A DNA stretch of 64,000 nucleotides from Homalodisca vitripennis (taxonomy: Eukaryota > Arthropoda > Insecta > Hemiptera > Cicadellidae), in the NCBI RefSeq assembly GCF_021130785.1, contig NW_025777436.1, forward strand, positions 28,665 to 92,664, written 5' to 3'. The position numbers and the translations under genes were made by a program. Shown in pieces: positions 36,340 through 49,524 of the stretch. Every line of letters starts with the position of its first letter. Position 1 is the first letter of the stretch. Under the pieces are notes generated by a model. That model saw nothing but the letters and a program-made list of their open reading frames with translations. It ran no database searches and was not told where the DNA came from.

Positions 36340-37467
36340 TCAACTCTATTGCCTCAGGGAAGTTGTCTTGGTCCTGTACTGTTTAACCTGTATACCTCTG
36401 ACTTCCCAAAGTGTATTAAACACTGTACGGCTCATATGTAGGCTGATGACTGCCAGTTGCATTTGTCCTATGACCCTAGCTCAGTTCAGGTGGCTTTTGC
36501 CCATATAAACTCTGATCTTGAAAACATCAGTAAATGGTCTGTAGACAATGGGTTAAAGCTAAATGTAGGCAAGTGCACTGTCCTTCATACTATACCACAC
36601 AACACAATACAGGCCTTGACAGACAGTGGTGTGGGGATTGCTCTTGATGGGGAGTTTTTGACCTTGTGTGACAGGGTGAAAACGCTCGGCATCATGCTTG
36701 ATAGCGATCTAACATTCTCTGAACACGTCACTTATGTCATACAACGTGCACTTGGCAGATTAAGAGGTCTATACAGATTCAGATCTCTACTGCCGGAATT
36801 TGCGAAGCTTCAGCTTATGCAGTCGATGGTTTTTATCCGTCATTTACTACTGCTATCCAGCCTATGGTAACAGCATCTCGCGGGGGGACGTAGAACGTAT
36901 TCAGGGACTTCAAAACTCTGCTGTGCGTTTTATTTTCAACTAGAAACGTTTTGATCACGTGACCGCCTTTCGAGATGCTGCCAGCCTGCTACCAATGGAG
37001 TCCGTCTGCAGGATGTTGACTTGCCCATTGGTCCACAAGGTCCTATCACACCAGGTACCGCAGTACCTGAGCGAGCGGTTGTTGTTCCGGGAGGGGGTCT
37101 CGCAACGCAGTACCCGCCATGGCTACCTTCTTGACTTTCGAAAAGTCAGGCATAAGGTCGGGAGGAAAGTTTTTCGTGTTTCGGCCCTAAATTGTACAAT
37201 GACCTCCCCCTTAGCCTTAAGCAATACAGTTGCAATTCTTTTAAATTAAAACTTAAGGACTACATATGTGTTGATAAATAACGTAGTTAAGTTGTTAGTG
37301 TATAAGTTTAGTATTTAGTATAATCCAATGTTGTTCCTTTTAGTTTTAATCACAAGTCTTTGTTATTTAGTATTTAAGGCCATTAAATGACTTGAGTTGT
37401 TCTGCAAAACAATGTATGTACTGAGAATCGCTTGTAAATAAAAGGCATTTTGATTTGATTTGATTGA
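36340..37467 (+). pseudogene. Non-LTR retrotransposon, 5'-truncated reverse transcriptase and 3' UTR
   Basis: From 36346 one frame reads LPQGSCLGPVLF, then HM-stop-ADD, the YADD catalytic box whose tyrosine codon is now TAG (36439-36441). It continues with DLENISKWSVDNGLKLN, TLGIMLDSDLTFSEHV and GLYRFRSLLP. A frameshift follows near 36835, then a stop at 36941, then YLSERLLFREGVS and, after another frameshift near 37185, PKLYNDLP and LKLKDYI, ending at TAA 37279-37281. The 3' UTR ends in TTTTGATTTGATTTGATTGA near 37467, a short-repeat tail typical of CR1/jockey-type elements. The 5' end is cut inside the palm domain. It is a dead copy but much better preserved than the other plus-strand reverse transcriptase relics. 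Confidence 0.85.
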
Positions 37468-37900
37468 TTGCTTCTAAAATATACTATTTGTAAATAATTA
37501 TATTGCAGAATATGCACATATACTGATTAAAAGATGGAAAGACCTTGATATACTGTACATGACAGGAAATAAATAAAAAAAATATATTTTACTTCATTTA
37601 TTTTATTTATCTATAATTAAGAATACTTATTACTTTATAATTTAGTTGCATACTTTTTAATCGATAAGTCAGACATCTTTTAAAATTAATATAAAAAATT
37701 AAATATAATTGAAATACAAAGATCACAAAGATTAAACTACCTTGATATGTTTGTAAAATAACTTTTTTTTAAAGTAATTCTAATGTAAAAACAAATTGAG
37801 GTAAATTTAGTAATCACAATTTCTAAAAAATATCAAGCTCAACCCATTTACTAAGCTTTCTACCATAGAAAAATCACTATTCCTATTATTTGTACACAGC
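37468..37900. other. No gene seen
   Basis: Very AT-rich sequence without recognised features. Confidence 0.35.
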
Positions 37901-37949
37901 AACAGCGTTAATTTACATGTATTACACATTCATGTAAATTAATGCTGTT
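37901..37949. other. 19-bp near-perfect hairpin
   Basis: AACAGCGTTAATTTACATG (37901-37919) pairs with 37931-37949 with a single G-T mismatch, around an 11-base loop. No transposon ends or known RNA family are recognised. Confidence 0.75.
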
Positions 37950-38317
37950 CCAATATCTTTGTGGTTTTGCAGTTAATTGATGTTACTCTTTAATTGTATT
38001 AAGTAACTGTAAGTTTAGATAATTATCATATTTTATGCTATGTTTTGTAGCTAAGATCAAACTAAAACAAATTAGTTGCAATAATAAATTGCATTTAGTC
38101 TAGTTTATTACAGATAAATGCCATATACAGTATGTATCCATATTTATATGAATTAAGACAAACCGTTGGCGGAGCCACATTCAAACACAGACAAGTAAAC
38201 TAAACCACCAATCATGAATGAATGAACGAATAGACACGCAATTGCTGTACGTGCTGTAGTAGATATGATATAAATTAAGTGTAATAAATTGGCCCTGTTG
38301 AACGTTTCATGGGAAAT

Positions 38318-38376
38318 GCTTTTAAAATGTAAACTTTTACATTATAATGTAAACTTTTAATGTAAAATGTAAACTT
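38318..38376 (+). repeat. Short repeat of ATGTAAACTT
   Basis: AATGTAAACTT occurs three times within 60 bases, mixed with ACATTA words. Confidence 0.7.
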
Positions 38377-40899
38377 CCATATTCTAAATAATTATGTCCA
38401 TTTAATTATAATTATTTATAGGTTGAAACTCAGATTTTAAAACTCATAATTTACACTAAATATTTACATTTATTTACAATAAGTCAACGTTTTATTTATA
38501 AATTTAGCGTCAACTCTTCATTGAGGGACTTTTTAATGTCTGCCGCTTATCACGTAATTGTATATATTTAACTGCCATTATGAGAGTTTTTAACTACCTG
38601 ACTTCTAAATGAAGTAAATATATTTAACCTGTTGAAGAGTAGCTGAAAGTGGTTACAAAAGAGTACTGACGGTTATAGCAGTTTGATTCCATAATAGTAA
38701 CGTCAGTTTTAACCGTCCACCACAGGCTTGTTTAAGTTATCAATATTACGGCTGTTTACATTCTGTAGTGGCGTTCCTACGTACTACTTTGACTGGAAAC
38801 CTTCAACGTAATTATTGCTATGAGGTGCTGGCTCCTAGCGACATTATGTAAAGTCACAGCTTTGTCGCCTAATTTTTCAGAAACTTGTTCGCTAACTCAT
38901 TTCTTGGACATTATTAGGTACTGGACCGGAGTGAATATGACCGTTTTGTGAATACTGTTGTAAAATGAGTGGTTATCTGGACTAAAATAATCGTATTCAG
39001 GTAAATGCAATTAGACAACCTTTTATATGAGTTAAAATAAAAGAAAAAGAAAAAAACTGCTTATGAATGCACTAAATGTGAATTTGCGTGTTAAAAAATT
39101 ATTTAGCTTTATAAAAACTATTATGAAAGTCAGTTTTAAACGCTTAAATTGTAAAGTAACGTACTATTTTGGTCTTTTAAATTATTGAAAGACATTTTGA
39201 ATGAACACAACTATTAAGTGTTCTTTACTCCCTGGAGTCCAATCATGATAATCTTACCTATTTTATTAGACCCTAAGTAGGTTGTCGGTTATAGCTTGTA
39301 CTAAAACTTTATTTTAGCTTGTAATATTTCACTCTTCTATAATCTAAAATATTTACGTATAGGATAAATTAATTAGGACTAATATTGATCCTGAAGTGTT
39401 TGTCGAGTAGCTGCATTAATAAATTAAAACATCAACAGAAGAACTTATTATTTTAAAATATACATTTACAGATATATATTTATTTAGGTATAGAGTAAAT
39501 ACATAACAAGAATTCTTTTAATTTTTCAAAGTAAATGAATCAGGATAAATTTTCTTAGAAAATAATAAAAGTTTCTTGGAAAAACTAGATCTTAGGAAGA
39601 CAACGTATAGTTAGGTTCTCTAATATACATGCTTAAAACTGTTCTTACTTTCATAACAATGTGAAATAACATTTCATTTAGTATGAGGGAGATGTAACAT
39701 TAATATTCAATATAGTTATTTTAGTTTTTGTTTGAAGCAATAGTGAACAATACCAAGACGTTTTAGTAGCCTTCAGCTTTATAAAAAAATTTAAAGGTCT
39801 TAAATCTATTATTTTAGACGATTGGTGAATTTTTTACCTACAAATTTAAAGTAAATACCCTTAGATCTGAATAATTATAATTCCTGAAGTGGAAAAATAT
39901 TGAACTAATTGCACAAAAAGTAAAATTCTGCACCCAATTCTTGGTTTCACTGATACTTTAATTTAAATCAAAATACTAACGAAGAAGTTTTTTTCTAGGA
40001 ATTAATGTACTTCAGACTAGGTTAATATTATTCTCACTCTAGCCCTGGAGTGGATAAATTGAGATAGTAACTACTATGGTAGAAGAAGTCTACTAGGCAC
40101 ACTCTGGTAATTATTCCTTCATTATGTGCCCAATAGATGTCCAAGTAAACCTTTTGCATTGATATGCCATAATTAATATTGATATGTTGCATTAATGTTG
40201 CTATATTATGTAAAATTCTTTTTATAAAACGGAAATTATACTTTAGTTTAAGCGAAATGTTTTAAATATTTTTAATTGGCTATGGATTCCAGTACGGCAT
40301 TAATAACTGTAATACTTATATTGTGCGAGTTTTGTATCGAATAGTGTGGGAAAGTACCAAAAACAATGCGTTAAACTATTTTTTGCTTCATAAACTATTT
40401 ACAAGTATAAAAATTACTACATTTAAGCCGTTAACCATCATTTAGTTGGGTTTTCTTATAATTTGACAATTATTATACACTACTTTGCTCACTGTTAGTA
40501 TTTATGCTACTACAGAATAACGGGAAGATATCTCAGAGTCATCGGTAAGGAAATAGTTTTCTTAAAGATTATATGTTTCTATCAATCGAGTAAATCAGAT
40601 TCGAAATTCATAACGCCGTTCAATATCTTAAGACCGGAAAATATTAAGTTGAATCTATATTCTCCCTTTAGGTACTTGGAGAATTAAAAACAGCATAAAG
40701 CGCAAATATAACTGAGAATATACCAGTGGGATTTATTTTTTATAGTAATCATCAATATGCGAGATATGCAAGTATTTAAAATATCAACAAACATAAATAT
40801 TTGTTTAATATCAATCACGTTACTATTTTCGTAATATATTTTTATATGTTATTATTTATTTATACCCAATAATATATGCACTGGTCTAGTGATTGATGC
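38377..40899. other. No gene seen
   Basis: AT-rich; no open frame, repeat or motif that I can defend. Confidence 0.35.
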
Positions 40900-41280
40900 T
40901 GATACATTGTAGATAAAACCAGGATGTAAACTGCGTACTTTGAATGTCATGAGATAGTGAGAGCAGAAGTTATAATTTATGGACAACAAAAATAACTCAC
41001 TGTAGGTCCCATGTCCTGGTCCTCTCTCGGAACCTCACATCGTGTTCCTTGTTCGGTGGTTCTCCGAGGTGCTACGATTAGAGTGAATTTTTAATATGCT
41101 ACTGAACAATTCGAAACATTTAAATATACCGAAACTTTCTACCGTTGTTTCCATGGATATAAGACCTTTCGATGGGTACTTCTGTAGGGGACATATCAGC
41201 TGTTTCTTTAATAAGAGTCCATAAGTTATCCTACGCAGGTGATGTTCTTTTATAATAATAGACATAACCACAAGATTTAT
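40900..41280 (+). repeat. Cassette repeat copy 6
   Basis: Block 3 near 40915 (ATAAAACCAGGATGTAAACT), block 4 at 40990-41075 (AATAACTCACTGTAGGTCC, TGTCCTGGTCCTC, CATCGTGTTCC, GGTGGTTCTCC), block 5 near 41143 (GTTGTTTCCATGGATATAA). A minus-strand 83-codon frame spans blocks 4-5 but is not kept open in other copies. Confidence 0.65.
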
Positions 41281-43639
41281 TTGCACTTATTTATTAGTCC
41301 TGTAGCCAAACATTTAGGAGTGTAAGCCAACAGCTTTGAGTTTCGTAAAAGTGATAAAAAATTTCTTCAAAAAATGAAATTGATCGTCAACAAAAATTAT
41401 CTTTGATGCGGGGGTCGTATTAAAAGTTATAGTGAGGTAAAAAAATATTAAGCGCTATGTTTATAAAAGTTATTATTTTATTAAAACCATTTAAATCCAA
41501 CTGAAATACTCGTAAGTGATAGTGATATCACCGTCAGTCAACAATATGGAGAGAGTAAATTAGCCATTTTCAGGCAAATATTTTGTTACCGATATTGTAA
41601 AAAATTCCAATTTTTTTATTTTCAAAAGTGTAACCTACGAAACATTAAACCTGTAAATAATTCTTTATAAAATACAATATTTTACTAATCCTTATGTTTT
41701 TAGTCCAACCTTGGCCATTAAACGTTCTCCCCGTTCCCTATTTTGACATGCTTTCAGGGTTTGGGGTTTGTAGTAATTACGCAGTTCTACACACCTTGCA
41801 GCAACACATGGAACTAGGTGTTGATTGGACACTTCTTTTACATTACTTTTAAAACTTGTTTGTATTGTAACTCACTTTAATCCGAATAAGGGCTTTTAAA
41901 TCTGAAAATTAGAGTACAGTAAAAACAAAAACATAATTTATACCAGATGTCGTATTAATAAAAAGTCCAAAATAGAATGTTTTATATAACTACGAGTTAC
42001 CTTAAATTTATTTATAAAAAAACCTCTAAATTTAAAAACAAAATTCTATTTTCCAAAGCTATATATCTTGAGTCCTTTTACAGCACACTTTATTATTGAA
42101 ATGAATAAGTATTATATTTATTAGGTAATGCGTCACGTACGCAAGTACGTATGCAAGAGGTATAAAATTATTTTAAACACCTAACCAGTAATGCCGGGTG
42201 TAAAAATGCCGTTAAATTACTGGCTTCTCCGTCAGTTCTTGGAAACTGAGGTAAGAACATTCCATTGTAATTAGTAATGAGTTCTGTAACTTGGGAATAT
42301 GATACAATACTATTCTGATATTTTTAAGGAAAGTTGTTTTCTGGAATGTCGTTTTAGCCTGGATTTCTCTCGCATACGAAAAACATTTTTCGTAGATATA
42401 TAACCTTAATTACGAAGATGTACTTATTTCTCATATTGCCGAATTGTCATGAACAGTCAGTAGGACATAATATAATATTCAGATGCTTTTTAACTTCATT
42501 GCAACTAATAGTTATCAGCCTTCACATTGAATACGCTTTGTAGATGAAATCATTGACGGAGGTATTTCTCAAATTAATTTCAAAGAGGAAAACGGTAAAA
42601 TATCTGGAGACATTAAACACCTATTATGATTCTGAACTGTGGAAGATCTTATGGTTTCTTGCTGCAGTTCTAAGTCACTTTCCTTGTAATTTTTACTACA
42701 TTACAAACTTTATATAGGGGCTTGTGTTAAACTCTTCATTCCACTATGATTCGTCTCTGGAAACTTGGATCTGTGTACTCCATTTTAGTCAAAATAGGGT
42801 ATCCTTCAAGGTCCTGAATGTTTCATAATTATTTATTGTCCTGCCTGTTCTGTTTGCTTCTATGGCCTGGCCTGGCTCTAGTGAGTTCCTTTTCTTGTAA
42901 GCAAAGAGGGGAAAGGCTCACGGCTATAACTTCTGTGGTTTTCATGAAAATAATTCCCAGTTACCATCCATGTCACAACATGAGAATTTTCATTTCGCAA
43001 TAATTCGATTTATAGACCACACTGGAAGAGTGTATAGGGCTTTGACATTAGTTTTATAATTCCTTTGTAATTAGTTTTTTCAATAATAGCCTCGAAATGA
43101 TGCATTGGGAATTGGCACTACACTCTAGACTTCAACTGTTTACTGCTTGGTAGCTTGAAACTTAAGTAGAGGAGTGTTCAGACTTCTAACATTTAAAAAT
43201 GGCAAATTAGCGCAACAATTTTATAAATATTCGTGTCATTCGTTATGTGCCATGTAATAGTCTTTGCTAAGGGTGCATGCAAAATTTCAACTCAGTAGCT
43301 CATTTAATTTTTGAGATGACCTGCGGACCGATATACAGACAATTATACATAAATTAATTTTTAAATTTACGGGGAAAAAGAGAAATCGTGTGCGCTTACT
43401 GTCATTAGCTTTGCTCAGACTAATTACAAGGTTATTAGAACCATCATATAATTCATTGTTATATATGAAGAAATGTCATGCATGTCATATTATATTGGCA
43501 ATAAATTTTAACATAAGCTATATTATAAATTTTTTTACTCTATGAATAAAAGTGAAATTTCAAATTATAGTTTACAGTTTATTAACATATGTCTTAATTA
43601 ATGTATTTTAATGTTTCTATCACTATTATGTACAACAGC
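41281..43639. other. No gene seen
   Basis: AT-rich. A small palindrome ACGTAC-GCAA-GTACGT lies near 42135. A transposon-like stretch is at 43265-43345 (TGCATGCAAAATTTCAACTC, GATGACCTGCGGACCGATA). The 61-codon frame at 42818 is not recognised. Confidence 0.35.
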
Positions 43640-43720
43640 CTAAAATATTTGCTAACTCTCAGTCAGATCCGTTTGATTCCCATGCACTAATATCAAATAC
43701 AGTAACGCAACTATGGTTGG
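43640..43720 (+). repeat. Dispersed repeat fragment
   Basis: CCATGCACTAATATCAAATACAG resembles the ACTAATATCAAACACA segment at 20672 and its relative near 10840. Confidence 0.4.
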
Positions 43721-44221
43721 AAGAGCTGCTTCTATGTGAGTGTTGAGTTTAGCTCCAGTTTACCTTGCTATTACGTGCAGTAACTGAAATAAACCATGCT
43801 CCACAAGAACAAATCTTACGTGCAAGAAAATCTTCTAAACATTACACAGGTATGGTGAGAAGGGTGGTTCAGTGAGGAAGGCAGTGAATGTGTCAAACGA
43901 TGTGGGGGTTTCGTTTTAACATTTTTCGTTTTCGTCGCCGACTATATTTTTATTCCTTTAGACGAACATAAATCGAGATGTAAGAAGTCTGCAAGAGCAT
44001 CAGATTGTATACGCTGCAAGAGGAAGTTCGACTGGCAACATACACCTTGAATCAGCTCTTCCCACCATATCTGTGTTATGGAAGACTAGGTAACTCCATT
44101 GTGCTTTTGGATCGTGATTGTCAACATCGTAGTGCACTCAGTTGTACACATTATGAGAAATTAGGATTCAGGGTGCATTATGAAAATAATGAGCATTTTC
44201 TAAAAAACAAAACTGATTTAT

Positions 44222-44805
44222 TCATGCGATTGGTATAAATGAACAAAATATTTCAACATATTCTCCTTCTGCATCAATACACCTGCGTAGAAAATCCTGC
44301 AACGCTTGGAAAGCAACCTGGAACTCCTCTTCTGGAATGCCTCTCAGGAGCCTTGTAACTTCAGCTTGGATGTTCCCCACCGTCTTCCATTGCTATCCCT
44401 TCACCTCTTTTTTTCATTCGGTGGAAATAAAATAACACGGAGCTATACAAAGGGTGTAAGGAGGCTGGTGCACCACAGAGAGGTTTGTTCTGGGTGTGGA
44501 GTACTAGGTTTACGACGAAGGCCGTGTGGCTGGGTTCATTGTCGTGAAGGAGCTTAAAGATGACTTTAATATCAGGCCTGGTGCGGGCAATCTGGCGTTT
44601 CAGTCTCGAGCGCCTCCAGATAAAAGACTGCGTTGGCAGTTTTATTCTTGCGGTACAAACTCAAAATGGACGATTCCTCGAAACGTCAAAGAAGACAATC
44701 AGTATTGTTTAGATACAAGACTTGTTCAAGTGCACGTTTTAGGTTTGGTTGGGAGAGGATTGTGTGTGCCACTCGGAGCTCTGCCTTTTGAATTCTAGAT
44801 TTAAA
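44222..44805 (-). pseudogene. Mariner-like transposase relic C (different subfamily)
   Basis: On the minus strand, from 44800 downward, the fragments are FKRQSSEWHT, then GIVHFEFVPQE, then FKLLHDNEPSHTAF, then LHPLYSS..LFYFHRMKKR, and finally VGNIQAEVTRLLRGIPEEEF and FLRRCIDAEGEYVEIF, ending at TGA 44222-44224. This is the mariner order: WHT box, G-VH-EFVP box, HDNAPSH box with the second catalytic aspartate kept, the decayed PYSPDLAP box, and the usual C-terminal helix. Stops and frame changes occur near 44615 and 44400, so it is dead. The N-terminal half is missing. Its boxes (HDN-PSH, C-terminal CIDAEGEY) differ from relics A and B, so it belongs to another mariner lineage. Confidence 0.8.
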
Positions 44806-45029
44806 TATGTACTGATATAGTTGGAAAACTCACATTTATTTCGAAAATGTGTGCCAGGGAGCACTGTTGATTTTGAAGTTTAGCTGACACATTATTGCCC
44901 AAAACTAATTATTCTATATCGTCATGAAACAGAAATTACATTATTATTATTATTTTTATTATGTAAATCTAGCATGAGACTCTAACTAGGTACTCCTATT
45001 ACTGCATAATTTTAGTTTGGTTTGTTAGT

Positions 45030-45930
45030 ATCTCTTGCACTGTAAAAGGCTCTGGCGTGAATTTCAATAACTAATAGAATGAGTTAAACTTCTAGAACAT
45101 ATTTATGTCACAATTCGTTGGCACTGAGTTTTTAATTATTGAATTATACAAGTTAAACAAAAATTAGTTACTGTCCTTTATACTTCTAAATAAAAAGCAT
45201 TGACTAATTACAACTCATTAAGATTATCTTGCTTCCTAGGAATGCTGGAAAGATTGCTGTACAAAAAAATAAAGAAAATGTTCCTCATGAACAGTTACAT
45301 ACATTTTTGATAAATCTAAGTGAAAACTTAAATAGTTTCGTACTGTCCGATCTGTGTTAAATATTGTAAACTGATTCTCTCTGTACTCTTGGGTACAAAA
45401 GAGGATAATGCTCGTATATAGCACCAAACACAAATTAGTAGCTTTAACACAAAATATAACAATGGAGTGTATTAACAATATTTCATTATTACTTGTTAGC
45501 ACTACATTTGAAACTATTCTATTGTTTTTCACTGTACATAATATCATTTAGCTTGGATATAAACTGCTTTGGGGACCGAGAAACAAAGTGAGTAAAATCT
45601 ATGATTTATATTTTCATTAAAGTAACTCATCCATGTAAGTGCTGGTCCTGGTCCTGCTTCTGGCCATCACAACGTGTTCCTGGTGTTTAATTCCGTGACG
45701 TACTGTGAATTGATCAAAGTTTGAAAAATGCAGCGACATAAAACTTTAGAAGTATTTAAAACACTAAATTATAACTGTCGATTTGTTTCCATGGATATTA
45801 AACAATATTCTACTAAAAACTGCTGCTTACGCTTTACGTTTCGCCGGCCCCTTATATTGCTGACGTCACAACTATTAATAAAGCTAACCGCTTGTTGTCT
45901 GATTACCCCAACACTTATATTTTTAGAGGC
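45030..45930 (+). repeat. Cassette repeat copy 7a
   Basis: Block 1 near 45046 (AAAAGGCTCTGGCG), block 2 near 45367 (GTAAACTGATTCTCTCTGTAC), block 3 near 45555 (GATATAAACTGCTTTGGGGA), block 4 at 45620-45700 (AGTAACTCATCCATGTAAGT, GGTCCTGGTCCTGCTTCTGG, GTGTTCCTGGTG), block 5 near 45783 (TTTGTTTCCATGGATATTAA). A TGACGTCA palindrome follows at 45863. This copy shows the clearest version of block 4. Confidence 0.75.
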
Positions 45931-47639
45931 ACAAAATGGTGAATAAAATTTATCTCTTAAGATTTTAATAAGATTTGTTCCCCGTTGCTGATGTATGTGC
46001 TACATTATTAGTGTTTGGATGCAATATCTAGGGAAACTGCACGACATGATATGTTATACTATTGCTAATTATTCTACAATAGTTTATATTACAAATGCAA
46101 AGTCTTTTGAAGATTTTTGGATATGTAATAATCACGCTAACCCTATTAGACAGATTTTAACTAAACTTGATAAGGCCATTACTTAGATACAAAGAAAACT
46201 TATGCGTATGTGTATTTTGTATTTGTATAAGTATTCCTTACAAATTGGTACGAAAATTTGTATATTATTTAATAAATAAAATATTAATTGAATTTTAAAT
46301 TTAACAATATAGTATTTCGCTGCTTACCGTGTGGCAGGACGCAGTGGATTCAAGTATTTTGTATTTCAATATATAAATATCACAAGTCGTAGTAAGATTA
46401 AAAAAAAACGACAAATGCAATATATTATTTATATAGATGGTAGCAATGACATATTAAACAAATTTATATATTCTTCTATCTTACAAAATACTTATGTTTA
46501 GCTTTTGGACATTTCCCTTAGAGCATTTAATAGGCAAGTGTCTCAATAGGTAATAAAGTCACACTTTTGATAATCCTTTAGATATAACTTTCTTATAAAT
46601 TAATCAAATTTGTGGCTTAAAAATAAATATAATACCTCAAAGTACATCTGAGACACCGGATAGGTTATTACATAATTATTAAGTAAGCTTCTCAGGTAAC
46701 AAAGGCGCATTGTGACAGAATCCTAATTTACTCGTATCATCATACGCTAGTAATAAATTCCTTACGAAGCCTTAAAATAACGGAAGCTCACAAATGAGTA
46801 TACTATCTAAAACTTATTATTCAAAAAAATGTTTTTTATGTTTTAGCCAACATGTTGTCGCATTGTCTGGTAACTAATATAATTACTAAAGAAGTATATT
46901 GCAATTTATAAAATAAATGTATGATTAAATGGACATTTTATGGGATGTTTCTTTATTTCTAATATTTATATAAGAAATAAAAGAACAAGACATTTTATCA
47001 TGTAGACGCGAGATGCCTGCACATACACTATATGGATAATAGAACAGAATATATAGTGGAATTATAAAATATACTAGCATTTATTGCTACATCTATGAGC
47101 CCAACCCGCAACACAATATATTTACTGTCTAAAAACAGTGGCATGATGGAATCATTAACTATTCATTAGTTGTAGTTATAAATAAAAAACACAGGTGTTA
47201 AAATTTTTGGTACACCTACAAAACTAAAGTTTGTTTTAAAGCATAAACAAATCTTTGTCTGTGCTGGACAAAAAATTCAATTTTGGTAAATACTTATTTG
47301 GGCTTTTAATTTATAATCAAACGTTAATAACCTAACAGTTTTGCATATAACTAGGCCTACGCTAGAAAAGGTTATTGTCCACGATATATTTTAGATCAGA
47401 AATCGAGAAGAGGAATTTTTCAGACATATACTTTTCTCCAAAGAATGTTAAAAAAATCAGATAGGTATTTGAGTGTTAAACCACAAAGTATAACTAATTA
47501 AATATTTTGAATGTAATTACATTTGATAGGAACATTTGAAACCATCTTTTTGTAAATTAATTACGGTTCCAGTTTTCTTGTAAATGAAATTTTAAATCTT
47601 ACAACGCGTAATGTCCAAAATTTCAAACGTATATCATTT
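45931..47639. other. No gene seen
   Basis: AT-rich; the 63-codon frame at 45995-46186 is not recognised. Confidence 0.35.
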
Positions 47640-48060
47640 TATTTATTTATTTATATACGGAGAACTCCATTTTACAGACAAGTACAAAACTAAGGCTGAC
47701 AAAAAAAAGTTATCGTAATCCGAACGTTATGAAGTTTCGGACCGGTTCAAAAACTCCAGGTGTCTGCTTAACGTTTTCTATTCCATTAGAAATGTTTAAT
47801 CGGAGTTCCTCAATGGATCGGATTTTCCTTATAAATCCACCTTATTTGAGTTACAAAGTAAGAACAAAACATTTCAGAATCACTTAATTTCACCAGGTGA
47901 ACTGAAAACAAAGCAAAATCGTTCGCCAGCCATTACTCAGTAATGGAGCGTTTCCGGACCTTCCTTTATATAACATTTTTTTTCTTATTTTTAGCTCTAC
48001 AATCACCTCTTAAAATATGTTACCATATTTCTGACTCACCCTGTATATTTGACAAAGAAA
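47640..48060. repeat. Unassigned transposon-like stretch with CCATTACTCAGTAATGG
   Basis: A 17-base palindrome with one central base lies at 47930-47946, within a region richer in GC that also holds TTTATTTATTTATTTATATACGG at the left end and CTCACCCTGTATA at the right. I recall the latter style from insect DNA transposons, but no coding sequence is present. Confidence 0.35.
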
Positions 48061-48404
48061 ACATTAATGGTTATTCTTAAACTAAAGGGAGGTTATTTAT
48101 AGCTAACTCAGAATGTTTAATAAATAAAAATTCCTTTGGTTTGTAGTATGATTTCATAATAATCTTATTCAATTTAAATGACTTGCTAACAACGTTATGA
48201 AAGTAGTTTATTCCATCAATGTTCCCTCTCGATTTAACGTTCAGCTTGACGCATTATTCTCCTTATTGACACATTTTATTTTATTATGAAAACATTATAT
48301 TATTGCTTGTTTTTAATTAAATTAGAATACATTAGTGATACGGGATATAACAAGGAGTTTGTATTACTATATATCTTCGAATACCTATCTCTTATTTATT
48401 GTAA

Positions 48405-49010
48405 TGTACAAAAAGAGATCTGGTAATAATTTATGAAACTAATTGAATAATTTTAATAATTGTAGAACATATGTATTTTTTAAACTCTATTTTTTAAAGT
48501 ACAATATATGTTTTTTAAATTTATTAATTTTAAATAATTAGACATAATTTATTAAGGCATTTTAATTATTGTCAGCTAACATACACCTAATTCAAATCAT
48601 TTTAATATTTAGCCTATTTGAACAAGCCAAAAATCTAGTGTATTTGTTCAGATTATTAGACTCTAAAAATAGGATGTAAACTGCTTTGTATATCAAGAGA
48701 TAGAGGAAACAACAATATCTAAATGATAAAAGTAACTCATTCGTGCGTTTCCTGATCCCCTCCCTGGTCCCGATTCTGGCAATTACATCGTGTTCCTGGT
48801 GGTGCTTCACTGTTATGCTGTTTAGTTGAAAACATTTTGAAAATGTTACAACATGAAATTTAACTTAAATATAAACATGTAACACTTGTATCCTTTTCTG
48901 TTTCCTTGGATATTAAATAATTTAAAGTATACAGTGTTGATTTTCAGTGTGGTTTTATAATATTTGTCTTTGTTTATTTTGCATCACGACTATAGTTAAT
49001 CCAAACTCTA
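48405..49010 (+). repeat. Cassette repeat copy 7b
   Basis: Block 1 near 48410 (AAAGAGATCTGGTAATAATT, AACTAATTGAATAATTTT), block 3 near 48663 (AAAAATAGGATGTAAACTGC), block 4 at 48730-48810 (AAGTAACTCATTCGTGCG, CCCTGGTCCCGATTCTGGC, CGTGTTCCTGGTGGTGCTTC), block 5 near 48897 (CTGTTTCCTTGGATATTAA). The minus-strand 72-codon frame across it is not kept open elsewhere. Confidence 0.7.
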
Positions 49011-49524
49011 TCTATCTTGTTGTACATACATATATACATACATTTTACATTTTCAGGGGATAAACATATGAATACAACAAAGAGTAAGTAAAGTACAGTA
49101 AAGTTAAATTAATTAATTAAAACACAAAGGCAATAAGGATAGTTTCCATTAGTCCATGGTAAACATCTCTTTAAGGGCATACTCTAAGAGGGGAAAAGAT
49201 TTTTAAGGTAATCAGTTATCAAACAACAGAAAACGCTTGATTTAGAAGCACTTAAAATATTTATTCCATAGGGTATATAATTTATAATAAAAGTAGCATA
49301 TATTTTAAACAAAATTTTCAAAATTCAAGCTGCTATTTCTAAGTTGTAATGTATGCGTTAAAATAATACAGTTGAGATACAGTATAGGGGAACATTTTTT
49401 GCTGTAAGACCTAACTCAACTAAAAAGTTTTATATATCTTTTTACAAGTAATCTTGAAAATAACACATGTAGAATAATGAAAGAAAATGAATTTATTAAT
49501 TATTTCTTCATAGAGTAGAGCAAG

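Noticed and set aside
44306..44798. Plus-strand frames of 83 and 90 codons
   Set aside because: Opposite strand of the mariner relic with clear transposase boxes.
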